The notes: generated by a model not told the origin, from the letters alone. Numbered from the stretch's first letter, positions 15,259 to 23,509 are shown. The stretch is DNA of 64,000 nt from Agromyces sp. SYSU T00194 (GCF_040496035.1 NZ_JBEPJZ010000001.1:2108001-2172000), one strand, 5' to 3'. Translations and numbers: made by a program.

Positions 15259-16293
15259 ATGGCGACGACGCTGCACGACGTCGCCCGGCTCGCCGGGGTG
15301 TCGATCAAGACCGTCTCGAACGTGATCAACGGGTACCCGCACGTGCGCCCGGCCACCCGCGACCGCGTCGAGCAGGCGATCGCCGAGCTCGGCTACCGGC
15401 CGAACCTCTCGGCACGGAGCCTGCGCTCGGGGCGCACGGGCGCGATCGCCCTCGCCGTGCCCGACCTGCGGCTGGCGTACTTCGCCGAGCTCGCCGACTC
15501 GGTCATCACCGCCGCCGAGCAGGCGGGATTCGTGACCCTGGTCGAGCAGACCGGCGGCGACCGACGGCGCGAGCTCGACCTCCTCCGCAGCCCGCGGCGG
15601 GGCATGACCGACGGGTTGATCTTCAGCGCGCTCGGCATGGGGCCGGCGGATGCGGCGGAGCTCGCCGTGCCCTACCCCCTCGTGCTGCTCGGCGAGCGCA
15701 TCCTCGACGGGCCGACCGACCACGTCACCATGCGCAACGTCGAGGCGGCGCGTGCCGGCACGGAGTACCTGATCCGCTCCGGGCGACGGCGCATCGCGGT
15801 GCTGGGCGGGGACACCGACGAGGGCTACGGGTCATCGGGGCTGCGGCTGCGCGGCTACCGTGAGGCGCTCGAGGCGCACGGCATCGCCCATGACCCGCGC
15901 CTGCTCGTCGCGGAGACGCTGTGGCGCCGCGCGGACGGCGCCGCCGGCATGCGCGAGCTGCTCGCGCGCGGCGTCGGCTTCGACGCGGTGTTCGGATTGA
16001 ACGACACCCTCGCGCTCGGTGCGGTCCGCGCGCTGCAGGAGGCCGGGCTCCGGGTGCCCGGCGACGTCTCCGTGCTCGGATTCGACGACCTCGACGAGGC
16101 GGCGTACTCGCTCCCGTCGCTGTCGAGCGTCGACCCGGGGCGGGAGTGGATCGCCCGCACGGCCGTGGAGCTGCTCGTCGGCCGCATCGACGGGAGTCGG
16201 GTGGGGTCCGAGCCGCCGAGCGTGCGCCTCGCGGACTTCGCGGTGGTCGAGCGGGAGTCCGCCCCCGCGGCGGCGCCGGTCGCCGGGCCGTGA
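15259..16293 (+). CDS. LacI-family transcriptional repressor of the arabinoside module
   Basis: This 344-residue regulator has the helix-turn-helix TLHDVARLAGVSIKTVSNVINGYPHVRPATRDRV at its N-terminus, with the AGVSIKTVSN recognition region, followed by a hinge (LGYRPNLSARSLRSGRTG) and a periplasmic-binding-protein-like effector domain ending in VSVLGFDDLDEAAYSLPSLSSV. It should bind TACAACGTTGTA sites at 15216 and 16368 and release on binding a sugar, probably arabinose or an arabinoside given the downstream GH51 enzyme. GGGAGGAG lies 9 nt before the ATG. The effector is inference. Confidence 0.9.
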   Translation: MATTLHDVARLAGVSIKTVSNVINGYPHVRPATRDRVEQAIAELGYRPNLSARSLRSGRTGAIALAVPDLRLAYFAELADSVITAAEQAGFVTLVEQTGGDRRRELDLLRSPRRGMTDGLIFSALGMGPADAAELAVPYPLVLLGERILDGPTDHVTMRNVEAARAGTEYLIRSGRRRIAVLGGDTDEGYGSSGLRLRGYREALEAHGIAHDPRLLVAETLWRRADGAAGMRELLARGVGFDAVFGLNDTLALGAVRALQEAGLRVPGDVSVLGFDDLDEAAYSLPSLSSVDPGREWIARTAVELLVGRIDGSRVGSEPPSVRLADFAVVERESAPAAAPVAGP

Positions 16294-16332
16294 GGGCGCG
16301 GCACCGGCCGCTCGCGACGCGGTCGGCGCGCG

Positions 16333-16361
16333 TTGACATGATCGTCCCGAACGTCCAGACT
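16333..16361 (+). promoter_or_regulatory. Promoter of the GH51 arabinofuranosidase gene
   Basis: A consensus TTGACA (16333-16338), 17-bp spacer and CAGACT (16356-16361) precede the double operator, which would cover the transcription start at about 16368. Confidence 0.65.
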
Positions 16362-16363
16362 CG

Positions 16364-16396
16364 TCTCTACAACGTTGTACTCCAACGTTGTAGAGA
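16364..16396. promoter_or_regulatory. Tandem LacI operator before the GH51 gene
   Basis: The full site is a larger perfect inverted repeat: arm TCTCTACAACGTTG (16364-16377), 5-bp spacer, and the complementary arm (16383-16396). It contains two copies of the 12-bp operator, TACAACGTTGTA at 16368-16379 and a one-mismatch copy at 16381-16392, centred 13 bp apart on nearly the same helix face. Two repressor dimers could bind side by side. Confidence 0.75.
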
Positions 16397-16429
16397 CGTC
16401 TCGAGCTGCGACCGAACGGAACCCGCACC

Positions 16430-17941
16430 ATGGCCACCGCCCACCTCACCATCGACCCGCACTTCTCGGTCGGCCCGATCGACCGGCGCCTCTTCGGCGG
16501 CTTCGTCGAGCACCTCGGCCGGCACGTGTACGACGGCATCTACGAGCCGGGCCACGCGAGCGCCGACGCCGACGGCTTCCGCCAGGACGTCATCGATCTC
16601 GTCAGGGAACTCGGGGTCACGACCATCCGGTACCCCGGCGGCAACTTCGTCTCCGGGTTCCGCTGGGAGGACTCGGTCGGGCCGCGCGAGGAGCGCCCTC
16701 GGCGCCTCGACCTGGCGTGGCACTCCACGGAGACGAACGAGGTGGGCCTGCACGAGTTCGCCGACTGGCTCGACAAGGTGGGCAGCGATCTCATGCTCGC
16801 CGTGAACCTCGGCACCCGCGGCACCCTGGAGGCGCTCGACCTGCTCGAGTACGCGAACATCGCCGGCGGCACGACCCTGTCGCAGCGCCGCATCGACAAC
16901 GGGCGCACCGATGCGTTCGGCGTGAGGATGTGGTGCCTCGGCAACGAGATGGACGGGCCGTGGCAGCTCGGCCACCGCTCCGCGGACGACTACGGCAAGC
17001 TCGCCTCGCGCACCGCGAAGGCCATGCGGCAGCTCGACCCCGACGTGCAGCTCGTCGTCTGCGGGTCGTCGGGTGCGACCATGCCGACCTTCGGCGAGTG
17101 GGAGCGCACCGTGCTCCACCACACCTACGACGACGTCGACTACATCTCGTGCCACGCGTACTACGAGGAGCGCGACGGCGACACCGGCAGCTTCCTCGCC
17201 TCGAGCGTCGACATGGACCGCTTCATCGAGACCGTCGTCGCCACCGCCGACCACGTCAAGGCGGTCCGGCGCAGCGACAAGACCATCGACATCTCGTTCG
17301 ACGAGTGGAACGTCTGGTACCTCCAGCGCTTCCACGGCGTCGACAAGATCGAGGGGATCGACAACTGGCCCGTCGCCCCGCGCCTGCTCGAGGACCGGTA
17401 CTCCGTGCTCGACGCGGTCGTGTTCGGCAGCCTCATGATCTCGCTCCTGAAGCACGCCGACCGCGTCACCAGCGCGTCGCTCGCGCAGCTCGTGAACGTG
17501 ATCGCCCCGATCATGACCGAGCCGGGCGGCCCCGCCTGGCGCCAGACGACCTTCTTCCCGTTCTCGATCACCTCGCGCCTCGCGCAGGGGCGCGCGCTCG
17601 AGGTGAAGATCGAGTCCGACCGCTACGAGACGACCACCTACGGCACCGTGCCCCTCGTCGACGCGGTGGCCACCCACGACGACGAGTCGGGCCGCACTGC
17701 GATCTTCCTGGTGAACCGCGCCCAGGAGGGGGAGTCCACCGTGACGATCGACCTGCGCGTCCTCGGCGACGTGGCGGTGCTCGAGACGCACACGCTCGCC
17801 GACGACGACATCCACGCCGCGAACACGCTCGAGCAGCCCGAGCGCGTCGGGGTCGCGCCGAACGACTCGGTCGCCCTCGACGGCGGCACCCTCACGGTGA
17901 CGCTGCCTGCCGTCTCGTGGACGGCGATCGCCCTCGGCTGA
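16430..17941 (+). CDS. abfA: Alpha-L-arabinofuranosidase, glycoside hydrolase family 51
   Basis: This 503-residue enzyme releases terminal arabinofuranose from arabinan or arabinoxylan fragments. The acid/base Glu173 lies in CLGNEMDGPWQ and the nucleophile Glu292 in SFDEWNVWY, both canonical for GH51. The N-terminus DRRLFGGFVEHLGRHVYDGIYEPGH and RYPGGNFVSGFRWED are family signatures. The barrel is followed by a C-terminal beta-sandwich (from about residue 385). No signal peptide is present, so it is intracellular. It is controlled by the adjacent LacI repressor through the operator at 16364. Confidence 0.95.
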   Translation: MATAHLTIDPHFSVGPIDRRLFGGFVEHLGRHVYDGIYEPGHASADADGFRQDVIDLVRELGVTTIRYPGGNFVSGFRWEDSVGPREERPRRLDLAWHSTETNEVGLHEFADWLDKVGSDLMLAVNLGTRGTLEALDLLEYANIAGGTTLSQRRIDNGRTDAFGVRMWCLGNEMDGPWQLGHRSADDYGKLASRTAKAMRQLDPDVQLVVCGSSGATMPTFGEWERTVLHHTYDDVDYISCHAYYEERDGDTGSFLASSVDMDRFIETVVATADHVKAVRRSDKTIDISFDEWNVWYLQRFHGVDKIEGIDNWPVAPRLLEDRYSVLDAVVFGSLMISLLKHADRVTSASLAQLVNVIAPIMTEPGGPAWRQTTFFPFSITSRLAQGRALEVKIESDRYETTTYGTVPLVDAVATHDDESGRTAIFLVNRAQEGESTVTIDLRVLGDVAVLETHTLADDDIHAANTLEQPERVGVAPNDSVALDGGTLTVTLPAVSWTAIALG

Positions 17942-17954
17942 TGCACGGCTCCGA

Positions 17955-17970
17955 GCCCGCGACCGCGGGC
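17955..17970 (+). terminator. Possible hairpin after the GH51 gene
   Basis: GCCCGCG (17955-17961) and CGCGGGC (17964-17970) form a perfect 7-bp stem with a very short loop, 13 bp after the stop. No T-run follows, so termination is uncertain. A TAGAGT hexamer at 17977-17982 could be the -10 box of the next gene. Confidence 0.35.
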
Positions 17971-18039
17971 CGGTCGTAGAGTGATGAGGATGCCCGCCGT
18001 GCACGGACCCGCGGGCGCGGAGTTCGGGGAGGAACGCGC

Positions 18040-19302
18040 ATGACCACGGTGGACGAACGCAACTGGGCGGGGAACCTCGCATACGGGGCCGAGCGACTGG
18101 TCGCACCGGCATCCGTCGACGAGCTCGCCGACGTGCTCCGGTCCGCGGACCGGGTTCGCGCGCTGGGAACGCGTCACTCGTTCAATCGCATCGCCGACAC
18201 CGACGGCGTGCTCGTGTCCACGGGCGCACTGCCGGCCGAGATCGCGGTCGACGCCGATCGCCGCGTGGTGCGCGCCTGCGCGGGCATCCGCTACGGCGAG
18301 CTGGGCGCCGAGCTGCAGCGACAGGGCTGGGCGCTGGCGAACCTGGCGTCCCTGCCGCACATCTCCGTCGGCGGCGCGATCGCCACCGGCACGCACGGCT
18401 CCGGTGATCGGGTGGGCACGCTCTCGAGCGCGGTCGCGTCCCTCGAGCTCGTCACCGCCGACGGCGAGCGGGTGGTGCTGCGCCGCGGTGACGCGGACTT
18501 CGCCGGGGCCGTCGTCGGCATCGGCGCACTCGGCGTCGTCACGCACGTCGAGCTCGACATCGAGCCGACCTACGACGTCGCCCAGACGGTCTTCCAGCGG
18601 CTCCCGATGCACGCGGTGCTCGCCGACCTCGATGCGGTCACGGGCCTCGGCTACAGCGTCTCGATGTTCCACTCCTGGCGCGACCCCGACGTGGTCGACC
18701 AGGTCTGGGTGAAGCGGCGGGCGGATGCCGCGGGCGAGCTGCCCGACGAGCTGCTCGGCGCACCCCGGGCCGCCGTCAAGGTCGACCCCCTGGGGTCGAC
18801 CGACGCCGACCACTGCACCGAGCAGCTGGGCGTGCCGGGGCCGTGGATCGACCGCCTGCCGCACTTCAAGCTCGGGTTCACGCCGTCCAGGGGCGAGGAG
18901 CTGCAGTCGGAGTTCCTCGTGCCGCGTCGCCATGCGGCGGCGGCCCTCGACGCGGTGCGCCGGCACGCGGCATCCGTCGCCCCCCTCGTGTTCGTCACCG
19001 AGATCCGCACCATGGCCGCCGACGACCTCTGGCTGTCGCCCGCGGCCGGCACCGGCGCCGTCGGCATCCACTTCACCTGCCGACAGGACCAGCCGGCCGT
19101 CGAGGCGATGGTGCGCGAGCTGGGCGAACTGCTCGCGCCCTTCGCGGCGCGCCCGCACTGGGGCAAGCTCTTCGACCTCGCGCAGTCCGCGCCGCGCATG
19201 CCCGAGCTGTACCCGCGCTGGGCCGACTTCGCCGCCCTCCGCGAGCGGTACGACCCGCGCGGCGTGTTCCGCAACGACTTCCTCGCGCGCCTCGGCCTCT
19301 GA
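18040..19302 (+). CDS. Alditol (xylitol/sorbitol) oxidase, FAD-linked
   Basis: This 420-residue VAO-family flavoenzyme closely matches the layout of Streptomyces alditol oxidase, which oxidises the C1 hydroxyl of sugar alcohols and makes hydrogen peroxide. His46 in ALGTRHSFN is the position for covalent FAD attachment; the FAD-binding PISVGGAIATGTHGSG-type segment reads SVGGAIATGTHGSGD. The C-terminal substrate domain carries FTCRQD and ARPHWGKLF, where the His and Lys line the active site in the family. The gene lies downstream of the arabinofuranosidase, so arabitol or xylitol is a reasonable substrate guess. It probably has its own promoter (TAGAGT at 17977). Confidence 0.85.
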   Translation: MTTVDERNWAGNLAYGAERLVAPASVDELADVLRSADRVRALGTRHSFNRIADTDGVLVSTGALPAEIAVDADRRVVRACAGIRYGELGAELQRQGWALANLASLPHISVGGAIATGTHGSGDRVGTLSSAVASLELVTADGERVVLRRGDADFAGAVVGIGALGVVTHVELDIEPTYDVAQTVFQRLPMHAVLADLDAVTGLGYSVSMFHSWRDPDVVDQVWVKRRADAAGELPDELLGAPRAAVKVDPLGSTDADHCTEQLGVPGPWIDRLPHFKLGFTPSRGEELQSEFLVPRRHAAAALDAVRRHAASVAPLVFVTEIRTMAADDLWLSPAAGTGAVGIHFTCRQDQPAVEAMVRELGELLAPFAARPHWGKLFDLAQSAPRMPELYPRWADFAALRERYDPRGVFRNDFLARLGL

Positions 19303-19306
19303 CCAC

Positions 19307-19312
19307 TAGCGT
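19307..19312 (+). promoter_or_regulatory. -10 box of a leaderless gene (GNAT-like)
   Basis: TAGCGT lies between the oxidase stop (19302) and the ATG at 19319, with 6 nt to the start codon and no ribosome site. Confidence 0.5.
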
Positions 19313-19318
19313 CGAGGC

Positions 19319-20146
19319 ATGCCCACCGACGTCTCCGCCACCGAGGTGCTGCGCGCCGCCGTCGCGCACGCGGGGGCGGCCTGCGCGGCGGCCGGCGTCG
19401 AGGTGCACCCGGCGGCGCCATCCGACCTCGACGACGTCATCGGCGTGTTCACGACAACCTGGGGCCCCGGGCGCAGCCCGGACTGGCCGCACCTGCGCGC
19501 GATGCTGCAGGCGGGCGCGACCGTGCTGGTCGCACGCGACGCCGACGGCCCGGTCGGCGCGACCTACGGGTTCCTCGGCTGGAACGGCGGGCTGCACCTG
19601 CACTCGCACATGAACGCGGTGCTGCCGCGCGCCCGTGGGCGCGGCGCCGGGCTCGCGCTGAAGCTCGTGCAGCGCGCCGACTGCCTCGAGCACGGCGTCG
19701 ACGAGATGCGCTGGACGTTCGACCCGCTGATCCGCCGCAACGCCCGCATGAACCTCGTGCGGCTCGGTGGCGAGGTGGTCGAGGTGCTGCCCGACTTCTA
19801 CGGCGAGTTGCGCGATGCGATCTCGGGCACCGACCACAGCGACCGGTTCGAGGTGCGCTGGCGGCTCGCGTCGCCGCGCGTGCGTCGTGCGCTCGACCGG
19901 GTGCCGCCGCCCGCGTGGCACGGCGACACCGGCTTCGCACTCGTCGCCGACTACGAACGGCTGCGGGCGGATGCCCCCGCGGAGGCGGCCCGCCACCGCG
20001 ACGCCGCACGCGAGGCCTTCGCCGCCGCCGTCGACGCGGGCCTGCGACCCGAGCTCGACGCGCCCGGCGACTACGTGTTCACCGCCGACGACCCCGACCG
20101 GGCCGCGGGCGCCGACGACGAGCCCACCGCTCCGGAAGGATCCTGA
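19319..20146 (+). CDS. GNAT-like acetyl/acyltransferase (COG3375 type)
   Basis: This 275-residue protein has a GNAT-type core: VEVHPAAPSDLDDVIGVF, VLVARDADGPVGATYGFLGW and the acyl-CoA loop region VLPRARGRGAGLALKLVQRA (R-x-x-G-x-G/A). The C-terminal third has no recognised domain. The family is typically encoded next to MenC/N-acylamino acid racemases, as here, where the stop overlaps the next start. In Geobacillus such a pair, with a deacylase, converts D-amino acids through N-succinyl intermediates; a similar role is plausible but unproved. The gene seems leaderless. Confidence 0.75.
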   Translation: MPTDVSATEVLRAAVAHAGAACAAAGVEVHPAAPSDLDDVIGVFTTTWGPGRSPDWPHLRAMLQAGATVLVARDADGPVGATYGFLGWNGGLHLHSHMNAVLPRARGRGAGLALKLVQRADCLEHGVDEMRWTFDPLIRRNARMNLVRLGGEVVEVLPDFYGELRDAISGTDHSDRFEVRWRLASPRVRRALDRVPPPAWHGDTGFALVADYERLRADAPAEAARHRDAAREAFAAAVDAGLRPELDAPGDYVFTADDPDRAAGADDEPTAPEGS

Positions 20147-21270
20147 TGCGCATCGAACAGGTCGAACTGCACCGGGTGGCGATGCCGCTCGTGCGCCCCT
20201 TCGAGACGTCGTTCGGCACCCAGGTGGCGCGCGACGTGCTGCTGGTGCACGTGCGCAGCGACGTCGGCGAGGGGTGGGGCGAGTGCGTCGCCGGCGCCGA
20301 CCCGCTGTACAGCTCGGAGTACGTCGAGGGGGCTGCGCACGTGCTGCGCACCTACCTCGGGCCGGCACTGCTCGCGCAGGAGGAGGTCACCGCGGAGTCG
20401 GTCGCCGAGACGCTCGCCTTCGTCGCGGGCCACCGCATGGCGAAGGCCGCACTCGAGGCCGCGGTGCTCGACGCGCAGCTGCGCGCCGAGGGCATGTCCA
20501 TGGGCACCTACTTCGGCGCGGAGCGCGAGTGGGTCGACTGCGGGGTCTCGGTCGGCATCGCCGGTTCGGTCGACGAGCTCCTCGACGAGGTCGCCGGGTA
20601 CGTCGAGGAGGGGTACCGCCGCATCAAGCTCAAGGTGAAGCCCGGCTGGGACCTGCTGCCCGTGAGCGCCGTCCGCGAGGAGCTCGGGCGCGACCGCATG
20701 CTGCAGGTCGACGCGAACAGCGCGTATCGGGCGGTGGACATCCCGCTGCTCGCCGAGTTCGACGCGTTCGGCCTCGTGCTCATCGAGCAGCCGTTCCCCG
20801 AGGAGGACATCGCGACGCATGCGGCGCTCGCCGCGGAGATCGACACGCCGGTGTGCCTCGACGAGTCGATCCTCGACGCCGACGTCGCGCTCGACGCGAT
20901 CGAGCGCGGGGCGACGAGCGTGGTGAACATCAAGGCGGGCCGCGTCGGCGGCTACCTCGAGGCGGTGCGCGTGCACGACCTCTGCCGTGCGGTCGAGGTG
21001 CCGGTCTGGTGCGGCGGCATGCTCGAGACCGGCGTCGGTCGCGCGGCGAACGTGGCGCTCGCCGCGCTGCCCGGCTTCACGCTTCCGGGCGACACGTCGG
21101 CGTCGCGCCGCTACTTCGCCGACGACCTCACCGAGCCGTTCGAGCTCGGCACGGGGGAGCACCGCGGGCAGCTGCGCGTGCCCGACGGACCCGGCACCGG
21201 CGTCACGGTGCGCGAGGACCGGTTGCGGGAGTGGGCGATCATGGATCCGGAGGTGCTGCGCCGCAGCTGA
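20146..21270 (+). CDS. menC: o-Succinylbenzoate synthase / N-acylamino acid racemase (enolase superfamily)
   Basis: This 374-residue MenC-type enolase-superfamily enzyme has the catalytic pair Lys163 (in IKLKVKPGW, residues 160-168) and Lys263 (in NIKAGRVGG), at the same numbers as in characterised N-acylamino acid racemases. Metal ligands are in QVDANSAY, LIEQPFPEED and CLDESI. It could make o-succinylbenzoate for menaquinone or racemise N-succinylamino acids. No other men genes are near, and it is coupled (TGATG overlap) to a GNAT-like gene, which favours the racemase role. Its ATG has GGAAGGAT 5 nt upstream. Confidence 0.85.
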   Translation: MRIEQVELHRVAMPLVRPFETSFGTQVARDVLLVHVRSDVGEGWGECVAGADPLYSSEYVEGAAHVLRTYLGPALLAQEEVTAESVAETLAFVAGHRMAKAALEAAVLDAQLRAEGMSMGTYFGAEREWVDCGVSVGIAGSVDELLDEVAGYVEEGYRRIKLKVKPGWDLLPVSAVREELGRDRMLQVDANSAYRAVDIPLLAEFDAFGLVLIEQPFPEEDIATHAALAAEIDTPVCLDESILDADVALDAIERGATSVVNIKAGRVGGYLEAVRVHDLCRAVEVPVWCGGMLETGVGRAANVALAALPGFTLPGDTSASRRYFADDLTEPFELGTGEHRGQLRVPDGPGTGVTVREDRLREWAIMDPEVLRRS

Positions 21271-21354
21271 GGCGCACGCACGAGGCATCCGGATTTCTGC
21301 ATTCACTGCAGATTCACGGGTTCACTCGGCGGGGTCGGCTGCTTGACTGGGTGC

Positions 21355-21756
21355 ATGGCCCAGACGAACTCGGTTCCCCGCACCATCGCCCGCGTGCTCC
21401 TCGGGGGCATGCTCGTGTTCGCCGGCGCGACCCACCTGACGGTCGCCCGCGAGGAGTTCCGCGCCCAGGTGCCGCCCTGGGTGCCCATGGACGCCGACGG
21501 CGTCGTGGTGGCGTCCGGCGTCGCCGAGATCGGCCTGGGCGCGGCCCTGGTCGCACTGCCGAGGGAACGTCGGCGCATCGGCTGGGCCACCGCCGCCTTC
21601 TTCACGGCGATCTTCCCGGGCAACATCGCCCAGTACGCCGAGCGGCGCGACGGGTTCGGGCTCGACACCGACCGGAAGCGCTTCGTGCGCCTCTTCTTCC
21701 AGCCGGTGCTCGTGGCGTGGGCGCTCTGGTCGACCGGGGCGCTCCGCCGCGGCTGA
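21355..21756 (+). CDS. DoxX-like small membrane protein
   Basis: This 133-residue protein has about four hydrophobic segments: IARVLLGGMLVFAGATHL, VVVASGVAEIGLGAALVAL, WATAAFFTAIFPGNIAQY and FFQPVLVAWALW. The pattern LLGxMLVFAGxTHL resembles DoxX/DoxD-like proteins, whose role in redox or detoxification is poorly defined. The ATG at 21355 was preferred over one 12 nt upstream because the TTGACT hexamer overlaps the latter. It ends 21 bp from the convergent DUF2892 gene. Confidence 0.7.
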   Translation: MAQTNSVPRTIARVLLGGMLVFAGATHLTVAREEFRAQVPPWVPMDADGVVVASGVAEIGLGAALVALPRERRRIGWATAAFFTAIFPGNIAQYAERRDGFGLDTDRKRFVRLFFQPVLVAWALWSTGALRRG

Positions 21757-21777
21757 ACCGCCCGGGCGCGGCCGCGT

Positions 21778-22071
21778 TCAGCGCCGGGCGCCGGCCTCCT
21801 CGAGCAATGGCTGGCGCGCCTCGGGGTAGCCGAGGGCGTTCGGCTCGACGTCGCGCCCCATGCGCAGCAGGTCGTCGGGGCACCAGCCGGTGATCGCGCC
21901 GATCGCGAGCAGCACCGCGCAGATCGCCGCGGGCACCGCGCACCAGGCGTTGGGCCAGAGGCTCACCGCCACGGCGGCCACGAAGCCCGCGCCGACGCCG
22001 CGCAGCAGGCGGTCGAGCGGCCGGGCCGCGCAGCGGGTCGTGCGGAGCGCCCGGCCGACGCGCGAGGTCAC
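21778..22071 (-). CDS. DUF2892/YgaP-like small membrane protein
   Basis: This 97-residue protein has a short basic N-terminus (RVGRALRTT), two membrane segments (GVGAGFVAAVAVSLWP and AICAVLLAIGAITGWCP) and the CP-D-LLRMG ending typical of the YgaP-type transmembrane domain. It starts at a GTG overlapping the thioredoxin stop, so the two are one operon. Such domains accompany rhodaneses and thioredoxins in sulfur-stress modules. The function is unknown. It was recognised from its overlap and hydrophobic pattern, since the open frame extends far upstream into the thioredoxin gene. Confidence 0.7.
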   Translation of the reverse strand: MTSRVGRALRTTRCAARPLDRLLRGVGAGFVAAVAVSLWPNAWCAVPAAICAVLLAIGAITGWCPDDLLRMGRDVEPNALGYPEARQPLLEEAGARR

Positions 22072-22448
22072 GCCGTCTGCTCGCGCTCGGCGCGCGCCGA
22101 CTCCACTTCGGCCCGCACGGCGTCCATGTCCAGCTCGCGGACGCCGGTGATGACCTGGTCCAGCTGCGCCGCGTTCAGCGCGCCGGGCTGGGCGAACACG
22201 ATGATCCCGTCGCGGAAGACCATCAGGGTCGGGATCGACGTGATGCGGAAGGCGGCCGCCAGGCCGCGCTCGGCCTCGGTGTCGACCTTGCCGAAGACGA
22301 TGTCGGGGTGCTGCTCGGCGGCGCGTTCGAAGACGGGGGCGAAGGCGCGGCACGGGCCGCACCAGGCCGCCCAGAAGTCGAGCAGGACGATGTCGTGGTC
22401 GCGGATGGTCCCGGTCAGGTCGGCTTCGGTGATCGTGGTCGTGGGCAT
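22068..22448 (-). CDS. trxA: Thioredoxin
   Basis: This 126-residue thioredoxin-fold protein has the WAAWCGPCRAFAPVFE active site (Cys30 and Cys33) and the cis-Pro segment SIPTLMVFRDG. It is a cytoplasmic disulfide reductase; the C-terminal extension after the fold (about 15 charged residues, AEVESARAEREQTA) is slightly longer than in classic TrxA. The ATG at 22448 was chosen because it starts just before the first strand (TTITEADL). A 15-bp CsoR/CstR-like palindrome lies 18 bp upstream, and the downstream gene encodes a YgaP-like membrane protein, hinting at a role under persulfide or metal stress. Confidence 0.9.
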   Translation of the reverse strand: MPTTTITEADLTGTIRDHDIVLLDFWAAWCGPCRAFAPVFERAAEQHPDIVFGKVDTEAERGLAAAFRITSIPTLMVFRDGIIVFAQPGALNAAQLDQVITGVRELDMDAVRAEVESARAEREQTA

Positions 22449-22465
22449 GTCGACGAGTGTACCAG

Positions 22466-22480
22466 ATACCCCGGGGGTAT
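22466..22480. promoter_or_regulatory. CsoR/CstR-type operator candidate before trxA
   Basis: ATACCCCGGGGGTAT has perfect 7-bp arms around a central G. The ATACCCC...GGGGTAT form resembles operators of CsoR-family copper or persulfide sensors. It sits 18-32 bp before the thioredoxin start on the minus strand, within the expected promoter. No CsoR-family gene is in the window. Confidence 0.6.
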
Positions 22481-22495
22481 AGATTCGGACCGTGC

Positions 22496-23407
22496 TCAGT
22501 CGGCGTCGAGCACCGTCGCCGCGTGTGCGCCGATCGCCGCCACCGTGGTCGCATGGGCGGGGTCGTCGTCGAGCGTGAACCAGGTGGACGACAGGGCGCA
22601 CCACGCCACGACCCAGCGCAGGATGCGGCGCGGGCGCAGCCCCGAGGCATCCGCCACCACCTTCAGGGTCGCCTCCAGCCGCCCCCGGGCGAGGGGCACC
22701 ACGAGCCCCGGGTTGCAGAACACGTTGCAGTACTCGAAGGCGCGATCGCCGAGGAGTCCCTTCGGGTCGATCGCGAGCCAGCCCGCGGCGCCGAAGTCGA
22801 GCACGTTGCCGTGGTGCAGGTCGCCGTGCAGCGCGACCACGTCGCGCTGGCGGTCGAGCAGCTCCGCGGCGAGCGCGGCCCCGCGGCGGTGGAACGGGCC
22901 CAGCGTGTCGGCCTGCGCCGTCAGGTCGCGGAACCAGCGGGAGAGGGGCACGAGTCGCTCGCCCGCGGCGTCGCGCACGGCTGCGGATGCCCCGTGCAGG
23001 CGCGCGGCCGTCGCGCACAGCGCGCGCGTGGCCGCCTCGTCGCGCCCCGACTCGACCATCGTGACGAGGTTGCGCCCGCCAGTCGCGCGCACGAGCAGCA
23101 GCGCTTCGTCCTCGATGCGCAGCACCGCGGCGGCGCCGACCCCGCCCCAGGCCGCCAGCACGTGCGCGCCGCGCCGCTCCTCGTCGGTGCGGCTGAGCTT
23201 CAGCATCGCGACCCGGCCGTCCTCGGTGCGCACGGGCAGCAGGCGACTCGTGCGGGTCTCGATCGGCAGGCCGTCGGCCGCGAGCCGCCAGCGCTCGAGC
23301 CACGGCTCGAGCACGGCGTCCGCACGGCGCACCGGGGAGCCGGCGAGTCGGCGCAGCGTCGCCGCGCCGACCGAGGTCGGGCGCATGGGCGAGGGGGTGG
23401 CCGCCAT
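22496..23407 (-). CDS. APH(6)/hydroxyurea-resistance family kinase-like phosphotransferase
   Basis: This 303-residue protein belongs to the streptomycin 6-kinase-like family of the protein-kinase fold. The catalytic loop VVALHGDLHHGNVLDFG supplies the Asp and Asn, and the metal-binding motif is WLAIDPKGLLGDRAFE; both match the family. The N-lobe has RVAMLKLSRTDEERRG with the expected ATP-contacting Lys. Related chromosomal genes are common in Actinobacteria and often do not confer resistance, so the natural substrate is unknown. The ATG at 23407 starts a typical N-terminus; the gene is divergent from the GNAT gene at 23510. Confidence 0.8.
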   Translation of the reverse strand: MAATPSPMRPTSVGAATLRRLAGSPVRRADAVLEPWLERWRLAADGLPIETRTSRLLPVRTEDGRVAMLKLSRTDEERRGAHVLAAWGGVGAAAVLRIEDEALLLVRATGGRNLVTMVESGRDEAATRALCATAARLHGASAAVRDAAGERLVPLSRWFRDLTAQADTLGPFHRRGAALAAELLDRQRDVVALHGDLHHGNVLDFGAAGWLAIDPKGLLGDRAFEYCNVFCNPGLVVPLARGRLEATLKVVADASGLRPRRILRWVVAWCALSSTWFTLDDDPAHATTVAAIGAHAATVLDAD

Positions 23408-23509
23408 GTGGCCAGTATCGCCCCCGAACGGCACCTCGGGCGCCCGCCGTCCCGATTCGTGGGATTCGTGCCCGTGGGACATCCCCGCGGTCCGTGCGAG
23501 GATCGATCG

